NCBI GenBank assembly: GCA_964501365.1 | Contig: CAZCST010000008.1 | Location: 62,001 to 126,000 of the forward strand | DNA from: CAZAMB01 sp964501365 | Lineage (GTDB): Bacteria > Planctomycetota > Phycisphaerae > UBA1845 | Length of the DNA stretch: 64,000 nucleotides | Direction of reading: 5' to 3' | Part shown: positions 16,341-25,385 of the stretch, one piece after another | Layout of the letters: each line of letters opens with the position of its first letter | Numbering within the stretch: the stretch's first letter is position 1 | Position numbers and translations under genes: made by a program | The notes under the pieces: model-generated | The model's input: only the letters and a program-made list of their open reading frames with translations | Database searches by the model: none | Told to the model about the DNA's origin: nothing

Positions 16341-18257
16341 ATGGACATCCTGCATCGGCAACCAATGAGTGATGGGCTTCGCAAGATTCGGTCATGCCTT
16401 ATCCCCATTGTTGCCTTTTCACTCTCTCGCTTCGCGTATGCCGCGCTGCCGGCGCCAGAGCCGATCAACGCGCAGGAAACGGCGAAGGATCATCCCGCGT
16501 TCACAATCGCGACAGGTCAGATCACCGATGCGATCGGCGCGGGGCAGAAGGATGTGAAAGTCGTCGCGTACCTGAAGAACGCAGACGGAAGCGCCGGCAG
16601 GGAGATTGCGCAAACGCAATCGGACGCGATGGGCGACTTCGTCCTAGGTGCAGCGGAAAATCCTGGAGCGGTTGAAATCGTCGTGCGCTTCTCCAAGGAT
16701 CAGTTTGCGGAGCTGACAAAGATCATTCAACTGGAGGAAGGAAAGGCTGCGCCCTACATCGGTGAAGCTCTCGATGGAAATTTGAAATTGACGGGCACCG
16801 TCCTGAGCGCGGCGGACAAGAAGCCCGTTTCCGCCGCCAAGGTTGAGTTTGAAAACACGTTCACCCATCGAGACGTGGAAACCGATGCGGCGGGACGATT
16901 CGAAATCGGATCGCTCTCTCCCGTTCAGGGCGAACTCGAAGTGAATTCCCCGGGGTTTGGCCGCGAGGTGAAAACCGTTCGCGTCCCCGCTTCCAGCGAA
17001 CTTGTGATTGAGCTCAAGCCCCAGCGTACCGTTCACTTCCTGGTCACCGATCGCGCGGGTGGGCCGCTGGCAGGAGCAGTCCTCGAATGCGGTGATTCCG
17101 CCCGACACGATTTTCGCACATTGATCACCGGCGATGACGGCAGGATCGTATTGAAAGGGCTTCACTTTGACGCATCGCAATTATCAGTCCGACTAAGCCG
17201 CAACGGATACGTAGCGGCTCTGGATATTGGCGAATCTTTGTCGCTGCCTGCAGACAAGGTGGAATCAGAGCACACGCTGGTTATGGAGCGGGCGGCCTCC
17301 ATCACCGGCCACGTACGGAATGCCAAAGACCATTCACCCTTGTACGGCGCTCGAGTTTTTGCCGGTGATTCCTATTCAGATGTTGCACCGAAGGATTGGA
17401 CAGACCCCGAGGGAAAGTATTCGCTGTCGGAAATTCGCCCCGGCGCCTGCACGGTAACGGTCCATCTTTCTGGACATGCTCCCGAAATGAAAGTCGTCGA
17501 TGCGGTTCCGGGCAAGACTGCAAATCTTGACTTTGAAATGGGCGAGGCGGGCCTCGTTCGAGGCATCGTAAAGAATGAATCCGGCGAGCCGGTTGTGGGG
17601 ATTGAAGTGGTGGCCGCAGATTGGCGCCGCAAGCAGACGCTGGGCCTGCGGGCCATGACCGACCATCAAGGCCGTTTCACCATCGAAAATGCCCCTTCCG
17701 ACCAATTTGCACTGTCCATATTCGGCGCGCCGACACCGGTCACTCGCTTGGTGAAGGCCGGGGACTCGACGGATGCCGAGTTCGTGTTCGACACGACCAA
17801 ATTGAAACGCAATCGCCTTTCACCTGGCGAGCCGGCGCCCAAGTTGACGGTAACCACTCTAGAAGGAAAGACCCTGTCGCTCAGTGACCTGCAGGGAAAG
17901 AACGTTTTGTTGATCTTTTGGGCTACATGGTGTGCGCCGTGTGTCGCTGAAACGCCGCATTTAATAGCGACGCTGGAGAAATTTCGCGGACGGAACGACT
18001 TCACCATGCTCGGCATCAGTCGGGATTACGAGGAAGACGCCCTGCGAGACTTTCTCAAGGCCAATCCGAAAATGACCTGGCCTCAGGCGTTTGGGGATGC
18101 AGGAGGAGCGGATACCGCCGCCGAAGCGTTTGGTGTTGCGGGCATTCCTGCGATATTTCTGATTGACGCCGAGGGAAATGTCGCTGCAACCGACTTGCGT
18201 GACGAACGAATCATGCAGGCTGTCGAAAAAGCACTGGGAGCGCAAGCCACGCCATGA
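16341..18257 (+). CDS. Exported protein with repeated carboxypeptidase-regulatory-like domains and C-terminal TlpA thioredoxin domain
   Basis: The signal peptide (LIPIVAFSLSRFAYAA) is followed by about four beta-sandwich repeats of the carboxypeptidase regulatory type (segments such as AAGRFEIGSLSP, PEGKYSLSEIRPG, HQGRFTIENAP). A TlpA/ResA-like thioredoxin domain ends the protein, with the redox motif WATWCAPC at about residues 527-534 and the cis-Pro region GIPAIFLID. It is predicted periplasmic: disulfide reduction or isomerisation, attached to adhesive domains. The start is ATG 16341 or 16365; the second gives a more compact signal peptide. The next gene overlaps the stop by 4 nt (ATGA), which suggests a coupled pair. 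Confidence 0.85.
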   Translation: MDILHRQPMSDGLRKIRSCLIPIVAFSLSRFAYAALPAPEPINAQETAKDHPAFTIATGQITDAIGAGQKDVKVVAYLKNADGSAGREIAQTQSDAMGDFVLGAAENPGAVEIVVRFSKDQFAELTKIIQLEEGKAAPYIGEALDGNLKLTGTVLSAADKKPVSAAKVEFENTFTHRDVETDAAGRFEIGSLSPVQGELEVNSPGFGREVKTVRVPASSELVIELKPQRTVHFLVTDRAGGPLAGAVLECGDSARHDFRTLITGDDGRIVLKGLHFDASQLSVRLSRNGYVAALDIGESLSLPADKVESEHTLVMERAASITGHVRNAKDHSPLYGARVFAGDSYSDVAPKDWTDPEGKYSLSEIRPGACTVTVHLSGHAPEMKVVDAVPGKTANLDFEMGEAGLVRGIVKNESGEPVVGIEVVAADWRRKQTLGLRAMTDHQGRFTIENAPSDQFALSIFGAPTPVTRLVKAGDSTDAEFVFDTTKLKRNRLSPGEPAPKLTVTTLEGKTLSLSDLQGKNVLLIFWATWCAPCVAETPHLIATLEKFRGRNDFTMLGISRDYEEDALRDFLKANPKMTWPQAFGDAGGADTAAEAFGVAGIPAIFLIDAEGNVAATDLRDERIMQAVEKALGAQATP

Positions 18258-19153
18258 AATCCCCTGAGATTGGCGTTTGGAACTCGATTCGAGCCCTGGA
18301 AAATCCCGATTCACCCGGCGACACCATTCGTCGTGTACTCACATTGCTGCGGACGGGAAAGCACGCGGATGCCGTCGGCATGATTTCGCAACTTGGTGCA
18401 GAGACACCGCTCGACCGGGTCTGGAAAGACTATCTGGAGGCCCGACTTCTCGCCGAACAGGGCAACTTCCTGAGTGCCAAGAAAACGGCACAGCGATCCG
18501 CATCCATAGCCCTTTCCGTGGGACCTGATCAGGCAAACAAGGCTGCCACCGTACGCGTTGCTGCAGCGGCATTGGAACTCGAAGGCCTGTGTCTCCGTCG
18601 GGCAGATCAGCCCGAAGCAGCACGCCGCGTCCATCTCGTCGCATATTCGCTTCGCAACGAACATGGAACGGAAGCGGAACAGTGCGAGAGCGCTACAGGC
18701 GTAGGCCTGTGTGCTGAATCACTCGGCAAGAACGTCGAAGCGCAGATGTGGCTTCAGCGGGCCGCAAGTGTTCCATGCACAAACGCAGCAACGGCAAAGA
18801 AAAAATCGTTTGCCTTGTTTCGACTCTCCACGTTGTTCACCAGTTTGTCCCGACATGAGGAAGCCGTGCAGGCAGCCCAAACCGCACAAAACACGCTGGC
18901 GGATTTTCTGCCGGATGATCTCTCCACGATTTCCGCCTTTCTGCAAATCACCCAGGCAAGGCTCCGCCAAATCGAAAAACTCGTGAGCGAAAATTCTGAA
19001 CGGGCAGGATGTCACATGGACGAAGTGTTCACCCAGCTCGGCTCCACGCGCGAAGAACTTTCGGCGTTCGGGTCCTCGGCCGATGCGGATCTCGCGTGGT
19101 GTGATGAGCAACTCCATTTCCTCGATCGACTCCGCTACGCCCTTATGACGTAG
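18254..19153 (+). CDS. Alpha-helical repeat (TPR-like) protein, translationally coupled to the TlpA-like protein
   Basis: A 299-aa soluble protein with no signal peptide or membrane segment. Helix pairs of TPR character repeat through the chain (e.g. KDYLEARLLAEQGNFLSAKK, SLGKNVEAQMWLQRA, SRHEEAVQAAQTAQN). The start ATG overlaps the TlpA-like stop as ATGA, which implies coupled expression. A cytoplasmic scaffold or regulator is plausible, but the partner is unknown because the TlpA-like product is exported and this one apparently is not. Confidence 0.72.
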   Translation: MKSPEIGVWNSIRALENPDSPGDTIRRVLTLLRTGKHADAVGMISQLGAETPLDRVWKDYLEARLLAEQGNFLSAKKTAQRSASIALSVGPDQANKAATVRVAAAALELEGLCLRRADQPEAARRVHLVAYSLRNEHGTEAEQCESATGVGLCAESLGKNVEAQMWLQRAASVPCTNAATAKKKSFALFRLSTLFTSLSRHEEAVQAAQTAQNTLADFLPDDLSTISAFLQITQARLRQIEKLVSENSERAGCHMDEVFTQLGSTREELSAFGSSADADLAWCDEQLHFLDRLRYALMT

Positions 19154-19413
19154 ACCACGCGAGCCAGGCTTTTCATTTCGATTCGCTCATTCGGCATAAA
19201 TTGCGCCATCAAGATTTTTTTGCGCATCGGACGATACATCTTTCGCAATAGTTACCTATTTTGCCCTATATCGCCAAATAGCCTATTGCTTGCCGTTTTA
19301 CTGGGTTGGAAACCCTTTAGAGTCCATTTTTTGTTCGTCGTTGCACCGGGAGCAGGCATGGAGGCGATGCCCGCGTTGGGACTCCTGGAAGAGCGGCGGA
19401 AAAGGAGTGCGTC

Positions 19414-20166
19414 ATGGGTACCAACCTTCGAATCGTTGAGGAATATGTTGTTCCCTTGCTGGCGGGCAATCGGCCCGCATGCCGGGAGCTGATCAAGCGT
19501 GAGCTTGCCAATGCGCCCGACGCGGCGAGTGTGTATCACGAACTCCTGTGGCCGGCGATGGAACACATCGACAAATTGTACCGGAATGACCGAATCAACT
19601 CGGCGGCCGAACACATGGCCACACGAATCAATCGCAGCATCGCGGATCAATTGCAGACCCATCTCACTGCCGCCGAGCCAATCCAGAAGAAAATCATCAT
19701 CATGTGTGCGGATGGCGAGCAGGAAGAACTTGGAGCCCAGATGTGCTCGGACCTGTTCGAGTCGAAGGGCTGGGAAGTCTATTTTCTGGGCGGCGGAGTT
19801 CCCAACGACGAGATTCTGGTTCTGATCGGCCAGCTCAACCCCGAAGTCCTCCTCATTTTTGGAACGCAACCAACGGGCGTGCCCGGCGTTCGGCGACTGG
19901 TGGACCAAATCCGCGAAATCGGAGTGGCGCCGACGATGAACATCATTGTGTCCGGCGGAGTTTTCAACCGGGCGGATGGTTTGTGGAAGGAAGTCAACGC
20001 GGACATCGTGGCCAAGAACGCCGGTCAGGCCATTCTGCTCGCCGAATCAACGGCTCCGCGTATTCCCACGCCACCCAAGCTGGGCGCACCGAAAAAGCGT
20101 CGCCGCCGTCGGCGGGTGCTGACGACGGCAGGTGGTGATGGTGCGGAGGAAGAAGTCGAAGAGTAG
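19414..20166 (+). CDS. Cobalamin-binding-domain protein (CarH/MetH-type module) with basic tail and altered His ligand
   Basis: There is a helical-bundle cap (about 8-90) with the WPAMEHIDKLYRNDRINSAAEH pattern of B12 light-sensor and methyltransferase modules. The Rossmann-like B12 domain follows (about 92-215, including IIIMCADGEQEELGAQM, FLGGGVPNDEI and IIVSGGVF). The usual ligand motif DxHxxG or GxQHELG reads GEQEELG, so the lower-ligand His is Glu. The C-terminus has a run of six Arg after PKK and an acidic end. It lacks the MerR DNA-binding domain of CarH. The start ATG has AAAAGGAG 9 nt upstream, and a terminator follows. Likely a sensory or storage protein; cobalamin binding may be base-off or lost. 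Confidence 0.8.
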   Translation: MGTNLRIVEEYVVPLLAGNRPACRELIKRELANAPDAASVYHELLWPAMEHIDKLYRNDRINSAAEHMATRINRSIADQLQTHLTAAEPIQKKIIIMCADGEQEELGAQMCSDLFESKGWEVYFLGGGVPNDEILVLIGQLNPEVLLIFGTQPTGVPGVRRLVDQIREIGVAPTMNIIVSGGVFNRADGLWKEVNADIVAKNAGQAILLAESTAPRIPTPPKLGAPKKRRRRRRVLTTAGGDGAEEEVEE

Positions 20167-20202
20167 AGAATCACGAACCATTGAGAACTGACTCAACGAA
20201 AG

Positions 20203-20236
20203 CGGGCTGGCGGGATTCGCCGGCCCGTTTGATTTG
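20203..20236 (+). terminator. Rho-independent terminator after the cobalamin-domain gene
   Basis: A 10-bp stem CGGGCTGGCG / CGCCGGCCCG (one G-U pair) with loop GGATT is followed by TTTGATTT. It lies 36 nt downstream of the stop. Confidence 0.75.
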
Positions 20237-20344
20237 GACGACAAATTTGGCAAGCGGGATCGACAAACTAGAATGGGCGGGTGCAGGCTGATGGGGAAAA
20301 CGCGACTTGGCTGAGCACAACGAAGGGAATTTTGCGAGACGAAA

Positions 20345-21589
20345 ATGGTGATTGCGGACAATCCATACACGCGGCATACGCTAGGCAATGGGCTGCAGAT
20401 CGTCATCGAGCGGATGCCCGACGTGAAGAGTGCGGCTGCCGGGTTCCTCGTGCGCACGGGAGCGCGGGACGAAACGCCGGAACTGGCCGGCGTATCGCAT
20501 TTTCTTGAACACATGATGTTTAAGGGAACGCGCAAGCGAACGTGGCGCGAGATCACTGTGGACTTTGACCTGATGGGCAGCACCTACAACGCCTTCACCA
20601 GCGAGGACCGCACGGTGTATTACGGCTGGGTCCGCAAAACTGACATTGCTCGACAGTTGGAACTGCTGGCCGACATGATGCAGTCGATGATTCCGGAAGA
20701 GGAATTCACCACGGAAAAAAACGTAATCCTCGAAGAAATCGCGATGGCCAAGGACAACCTTGAACATGTTACGTTTGATTTTCTTCAGGAGAAGGTGTTT
20801 GCGGGCCACTCCCTGGCGTGGCCAATCCTGGGATACGAAGGGACCGTGGGAGCGCTTACACGGGATCAGATGTGGAAATATTTCCGACGCTGCTACGCGC
20901 CCGACAATATGTACCTGATTGTTGCCGGAAACGTCGATCCCGACGAAGTGATTGCGGAGGCGGAGAAACTTTGCGGCTCGTGGAAGCGGTCCGGCGGAAA
21001 CACGCCCAGGACCATCCCCCGAGTCCACGCAGGGGCCGATAAGCTCGTGCTCCCTCAATTCAAGCAGCAGGTCATTGCGCTGACTTTTCCATCGATCGGA
21101 GCATGCGACCCTCGCGCTGAGACGGCGTCAGTCGCGGCAGCGATTCTGGGCGGTGAAAACTCGCGGTTCTACTGGGATATCGTGCAAAAAGGGATTTCTC
21201 CACGGGCCGGTGCTCACTATCTGGCCTATACTGATTGCGGATTGATGCTGCTTTTTGGGGCCTGCGAGCCGGATCGGACTGAGCAACTTGTCGATGCGAT
21301 GCGCGGGGAGGCACGGCGCATTATGAAGGAGCCGGTCGCAAAGCATGAGGTCGAACGGGTGAAGAACAAACGGCGCACGGGACTGGCCATCGAAGCAGAG
21401 GCCCCCTACCACCGTTTGACCCAGCTCATGGATGATCTTGAGCATTATGGCGCACCGCGGACGGTTGAGGAGACACTGGCTGAGGTGGACGCCATAACGT
21501 CGAAGTCCATCGCGGAATATTTCGCTGAATTTCCGATTGACAAGGGCGGGCACCTGACGAGCGTGGGGCCGCGCGATTGGCCCAAATGA
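20345..21589 (+). CDS. M16 (insulinase/processing peptidase) family zinc metalloprotease
   Basis: Peptidase of the inverzincin type. The zinc site is HFLEH (His52, Glu55, His56), and the third ligand is Glu131 in NVILEEIAMA, 75 residues on, as in the family. At 414 aa it is a single M16A/C two-domain protein similar to PqqL-like or mitochondrial-processing-peptidase-like bacterial proteins. No signal peptide, so probably cytoplasmic. A C-terminal M16 domain (about 190-410) follows. It is read with the membrane protein and PaaB-like genes downstream, with short gaps. The substrate is unknown. Confidence 0.92.
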   Translation: MVIADNPYTRHTLGNGLQIVIERMPDVKSAAAGFLVRTGARDETPELAGVSHFLEHMMFKGTRKRTWREITVDFDLMGSTYNAFTSEDRTVYYGWVRKTDIARQLELLADMMQSMIPEEEFTTEKNVILEEIAMAKDNLEHVTFDFLQEKVFAGHSLAWPILGYEGTVGALTRDQMWKYFRRCYAPDNMYLIVAGNVDPDEVIAEAEKLCGSWKRSGGNTPRTIPRVHAGADKLVLPQFKQQVIALTFPSIGACDPRAETASVAAAILGGENSRFYWDIVQKGISPRAGAHYLAYTDCGLMLLFGACEPDRTEQLVDAMRGEARRIMKEPVAKHEVERVKNKRRTGLAIEAEAPYHRLTQLMDDLEHYGAPRTVEETLAEVDAITSKSIAEYFAEFPIDKGGHLTSVGPRDWPK

Positions 21590-21632
21590 TCCGTGAAGAA
21601 ATGTTTCTGCACCTGCGTTTACAGAAAATCGC

Positions 21633-22481
21633 ATGAGTACGGCACCGTTTGAAATCAAGGTCGTCTATGACGCAACGCGACGAAAGGGACGCGGGGCTGT
21701 TGTACGCACTTCGCACGGAAGAGCGGCTCGGGCGTCTGGCCTCCTTTTTGCAGCGGGCGCGATTCTTCATCTGGCGGTCGCGGGCAGCATGTACTATGTC
21801 ACGTGGCAAGTAGCCGACCCGTTTCTTACCAGAACCATGCTTACGAAAACGCCTTTGACCGTGCCCGCAAAATTTGCGGCGAATCCATTTGGCATTGGCA
21901 GATCCATGCCCACTGATCCGGACGCCGCCAAAGGAATTGCCCCTGAAGAGGCGCCATCCAACGAAACGGAGCCGAGTCAGCGTTGGACGGGGAAGACTGC
22001 CCAATGGCTCGTCCCGGCTACGGCTTTCGGCTGGCTGACTTTGACGGCGGCGGCGAGTTTTGCGGTAGCGCTTTCCGCCGGAACCTGGCTTGGTCTGTCA
22101 ACGCGAGGGCGTCTCCGAATTCTCGCACGAATAGCAGCATTGCTGCTGTTGGTTGCACTAGGATTTGCGGCCTGGAGGCTTTGGGTTGAATATGGGTTCG
22201 GGTTTAAGGTCGAACATCTGCGAGCAGGAATGGCAGGCGTTACACTGCTTTTCGTGCTCATCGGCTTCACTGCATCGGGATTTGTGCGCGGATTAACCAA
22301 ATTCGCGGCGATCGCCGTGATCCTGGCGGCCGTCGGAACCGCTGCGGGAATCTGGCTTTGGACGCAATGCGGGGCGCTGGACGTACAATATGCGGCCTGG
22401 CCGAAACTCGCTGCGGCGTTTGGCATTCACGCAACGTGGGGGTTGATTCTCTTATTTTCGGCGGGACGAATTAAGGCGTGA
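21633..22481 (+). CDS. Multi-pass membrane protein of unknown function
   Basis: Not recognised. The cytoplasmic N-terminus is basic, followed by one hydrophobic segment (about 33-58). A polar Pro/Glu-rich linker (about 70-115) follows, and then four further hydrophobic segments (about 125-150, 160-180, 195-220 and 225-245) with a last helix near the C-terminus. No catalytic motif is visible. It lies between the M16 protease and the PaaB-like gene (4 nt before the latter), so it is probably co-transcribed with them. Confidence 0.7.
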   Translation: MSTAPFEIKVVYDATRRKGRGAVVRTSHGRAARASGLLFAAGAILHLAVAGSMYYVTWQVADPFLTRTMLTKTPLTVPAKFAANPFGIGRSMPTDPDAAKGIAPEEAPSNETEPSQRWTGKTAQWLVPATAFGWLTLTAAASFAVALSAGTWLGLSTRGRLRILARIAALLLLVALGFAAWRLWVEYGFGFKVEHLRAGMAGVTLLFVLIGFTASGFVRGLTKFAAIAVILAAVGTAAGIWLWTQCGALDVQYAAWPKLAAAFGIHATWGLILLFSAGRIKA

Positions 22482-22485
22482 GATC

Positions 22486-22830
22486 ATGACTGACACCCAA
22501 GGACAGGTTTTCGAGGTTTTTCATCAGCAGGCACGTGGCGAGCCGCACATTCACGTGGGGGCGGTTCATGCTCCCGATGCAGAAATGGCGCTCATCATGG
22601 CAAAAGAGCAATACTGTCGTCGGCAGGCTTGCGTAAATCTTTGGGTGGTTCCGGCAGGCGCGATCACGGCCACATCGTACGAAAACGACGACATCTTCGA
22701 GCGTGTCACGGACAAGAGTTACCGCGAATCATGGGGATACAAGACGCCCAAGACGGTTCGATACCACGGGGCAGATGAGGGGCCCGCGAGCAATGAATCC
22801 GTCGATCGCGGTGAGAGTCCCCTCAATTAG
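22486..22830 (+). CDS. PaaB-like protein (phenylacetyl-CoA epoxidase subunit B family)
   Basis: A 114-aa protein with the PaaB pattern: EVFHQQARGEPHIHVGAVH, APDAEMALIMAKEQYCRR and LWVVPAGAITAT. PaaB is a small structural subunit of the PaaABCE diiron epoxidase. None of the other subunits (PaaA, C, D, E) or other phenylacetate genes is in the window, so the protein is an orphan here. It could serve another oxygenase or have an unrelated role. A Tyr/Asp-rich C-terminal tail (about 75-114) extends past the conserved part. Confidence 0.75.
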   Translation: MTDTQGQVFEVFHQQARGEPHIHVGAVHAPDAEMALIMAKEQYCRRQACVNLWVVPAGAITATSYENDDIFERVTDKSYRESWGYKTPKTVRYHGADEGPASNESVDRGESPLN

Positions 22831-22850
22831 CTCTTGGCTCAACGAGCGAT

Positions 22851-24440
22851 TCAAAGCGAAACCTGGGAATTCCGGCGAACGTGCATGGCAGTCCCAACTG
22901 AGAGCATCGTCAAGAGCATTACGACGAGACCCCATGTCGAAGTTGCGGGAACGGTCGGTCCTTCGTGTACGACCAGGCGCTGACCTACGGCAACTCCACG
23001 AAAATCCTGCGTCAGGTTTGATCCATTCGATCCCGGCCAGATGATCCGAACGTCCACCTTGGTCCGATTGGGCAAGCCAAAATACGCATCAATCGCATTT
23101 TGAGGCGAAAAGCCGCTATGCGCTTCGATTTCGCGATAGCCCAGCAGTTCTTCCGGGATTCCCAGGCCGCCGAATGCGTACACAGAAATTTTCGCGCCGA
23201 TGCCATCGCGGTTTGAATAGCCCGACCCGCGATCATGGAAATGACCGATGAGATGCAGACGCAGGGAGGCGTTGTCATTCACATTATTGATGTAAAGTTC
23301 ATTATCTGCGGGCGTGTGCTCCTGACCGACGGCCACGTCGAGATCGCCGTCATTGTCGTAGTCGCCCCAGGCGACGGCATCCGTACTCCCCAATCCAAAT
23401 TCGGCAACCTCGGAAAACGAACCATTGCCGTTGTTGATGTACAGGTAGTTTTGATCGGCGGATTGAAAGTCGCCGTTGGCGACCGCGAGGTCCAGCCGAC
23501 CATCGTTGTTGTAATCGCCCCATGCAACTGCGTTGGTATCACGGGCGCCGAATTCGGGGTGGCCCGTAAACGTTCCGTTGCCGTTATTTACGTAGAGTTG
23601 CGACTGCGTATTGTTCCAATTGCCTACGGCCATATCGAGGTCGCCGTCATTGTCGAAGTCTCCCCATTGGAGCGACGTTGTGTCAGCGGAATTCGCGCCT
23701 GAGCCGAATTCCGGCCGAGAGGTAAACGTGCCATTTCCGTTGTTGATATACAGGAAGTTCGATTGATTCGTGCCGAATCCACCATTACCCACGGCAAGGT
23801 CGGGATCGCCATCTTTGTCAAAATCCGCCCACGCCATGGTCTGTGTTTGTAGAACTCCAAATTCGGCCCGCTGCGTGAACGTTCCGTTGCCGTTGTTCAC
23901 GTAAAGATAATTCTGTTCATTGCTGCCCAGAATTCCGTTGCCCACGGCAAGGTCCAAATCGCCATCCAGATCGAAATCCGCCCATGCCATGGTGATGGTA
24001 TTTACCGGAGTGCCAAATTGGTTCTGTGCAGTAAACGTTCCATTGCCGTTGTTGATAAATAGCTGATTCTGTCCAGCCTTCCCCGAGGCCATGTCCAGAT
24101 CCCCGTCGTTATCGAAGTCACCCCATGCGAGGGCGAACGTCGCGGGAGCAAAGGGGCCGCTGGGGCCGAATTGGTTCTGTCCGGTGAACGTCCCGTTTCC
24201 ATTGTTGGTGAAGAGCTGATTTCCAGGAGGGTTGTTGCCCACGGCCAAGTCCAGATCGCCATCGTTGTCATAATCTCCCCAGGAAACCGTCAGTGTGGCC
24301 CGGTTTCCGAACTGGAGTTGCTGAGCAAACGCCCCACCCGCGGCGGCAGACGTTCCGCCGGCACCGGCATTGTCTTCCGCCGAAGCAACTGATGTGACCG
24401 CCAATACTAGAACGAAGCGAAAAGCCAGACGTATCTTCAT
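22851..24440 (-). CDS. Secreted FG-GAP/VCBS beta-propeller protein with ASPIC/UnbV domain and IPTL-CTERM sorting tail
   Basis: The signal peptide (MKIRLAFRFVLVLAVTSVASA) is followed by seven FG-GAP repeats, each with a Ca-binding loop such as DYDNDGDLDLAVGN and the phrase NNGNGTFT. An ASPIC/UnbV-type domain follows (GIGAKISVYAFGG to VRIIWPGSNG). The C-terminus is VPATSTWGLVVMLLTM plus an Arg-containing end, a good match to the IPTL-CTERM tripartite sorting signal: motif, transmembrane helix, basic residues. The protein is thus exported, Ca-binding and processed at the membrane by an exosortase-like enzyme that is not encoded here. Divergent from the ECF sigma gene. Confidence 0.88.
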   Translation of the reverse strand: MKIRLAFRFVLVLAVTSVASAEDNAGAGGTSAAAGGAFAQQLQFGNRATLTVSWGDYDNDGDLDLAVGNNPPGNQLFTNNGNGTFTGQNQFGPSGPFAPATFALAWGDFDNDGDLDMASGKAGQNQLFINNGNGTFTAQNQFGTPVNTITMAWADFDLDGDLDLAVGNGILGSNEQNYLYVNNGNGTFTQRAEFGVLQTQTMAWADFDKDGDPDLAVGNGGFGTNQSNFLYINNGNGTFTSRPEFGSGANSADTTSLQWGDFDNDGDLDMAVGNWNNTQSQLYVNNGNGTFTGHPEFGARDTNAVAWGDYNNDGRLDLAVANGDFQSADQNYLYINNGNGSFSEVAEFGLGSTDAVAWGDYDNDGDLDVAVGQEHTPADNELYINNVNDNASLRLHLIGHFHDRGSGYSNRDGIGAKISVYAFGGLGIPEELLGYREIEAHSGFSPQNAIDAYFGLPNRTKVDVRIIWPGSNGSNLTQDFRGVAVGQRLVVHEGPTVPATSTWGLVVMLLTMLSVGTAMHVRRNSQVSL

Positions 24441-24694
24441 CGCATCTCCCCTTCCAGTCGGATGAATCTCCCAGGATCGCTTTCCGATCTGCGCGGATTA
24501 TCGGCCTGCACCATCCGGCACGAAGATCCCGCCTGACACTTCGCCGCCGGATGGCGCCGGCCTAATCTCTGACCTAAGTACAACAAACGGGTTTTGCGCG
24601 CTCCGCAAAATCTTGTCCGGCCGGGGCACGGCGTTGCTTTTGCTGTGCGGGCCGGAATACAATCCGGGAGTCGGGTTTGGAGGCGTCCTTTGAA

Positions 24695-25336
24695 ATGAAC
24701 ACGATTCCAGAAACATCACCGACGGTTGAACTGGTCGAACGAGCAATTGGGGGCGACGAAGTGGCCACCACAGTGCTGCTTTCCATCAGCTACCCGCGCC
24801 TTCGCCAGAATCTTCAACGCCGCATTCCCCGCGACATTCAGGGATTGGTGGACATCGATGACGTGGTTCAGGACACCCAAATTCAGATTTTCCGTAACAT
24901 CGCCACATTTCGCAGTACCGGCCCTGATTCGTTTTACCGCTGGATGGCGACCGTCGCGCTGTATCGACTTCGCAACATCATCAAGGCCCAACGAACCTTG
25001 AAACGAGCTCGCGGACGCACGTTGGGCGGCACGGCGCGATCTGAAGAAGGCGGTTCGACGCATTCGATTCTGGATTGGCTGCGGGGTCCTGAAAACACAC
25101 CCAGCCACCATGCGTCGCGCATCGAGGCTGAAGACGCCCTGGGAATGTCACTGGCGGGCTTGCCCGAACATTATCGCCAGGCCGTCCGACTCGTTTATCT
25201 TGAAGGCCGCTCTGTGGAGGAAGTTGCCCGGATTATGGGTCGAACGGAGCGCGCCATTCACAATCTTTGTTACAAGGCCAAGGAGCAATTGCATTTGACC
25301 TTGGGAAGCACCTCGCGCTTTTTTAGCCGTACATGA
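24695..25336 (+). CDS. ECF-type sigma-70 family RNA polymerase sigma factor
   Basis: Region 2 (about 45-100) includes DDVVQDTQIQIFRNIATF and region 4 (about 150-205) includes LPEHYRQAVRLVYLEGRSVEEVARIMGR followed by AIHNLCYKAKEQL, a typical helix-turn-helix. Length 213 aa. The start ATG at 24695 has GGAGG 12 nt upstream; the in-frame TTG at 24677 would place that signal inside the gene. There is no anti-sigma gene. The Ser/Thr kinase gene follows 49 nt downstream, an arrangement common in planctomycetes, where the kinase is thought to control the sigma factor. Confidence 0.9.
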   Translation: MNTIPETSPTVELVERAIGGDEVATTVLLSISYPRLRQNLQRRIPRDIQGLVDIDDVVQDTQIQIFRNIATFRSTGPDSFYRWMATVALYRLRNIIKAQRTLKRARGRTLGGTARSEEGGSTHSILDWLRGPENTPSHHASRIEAEDALGMSLAGLPEHYRQAVRLVYLEGRSVEEVARIMGRTERAIHNLCYKAKEQLHLTLGSTSRFFSRT

Positions 25337-25385
25337 CGTTGAGGCGATCTGCTCTTGTATTCCCGGGGCATTCGCAGCGCAGCTC

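Noticed and set aside
19154..19413. Cobalamin riboswitch before the B12-domain gene
   Set aside because: No B12-box or adenosylcobalamin core; only a small 5-bp hairpin near 19357.
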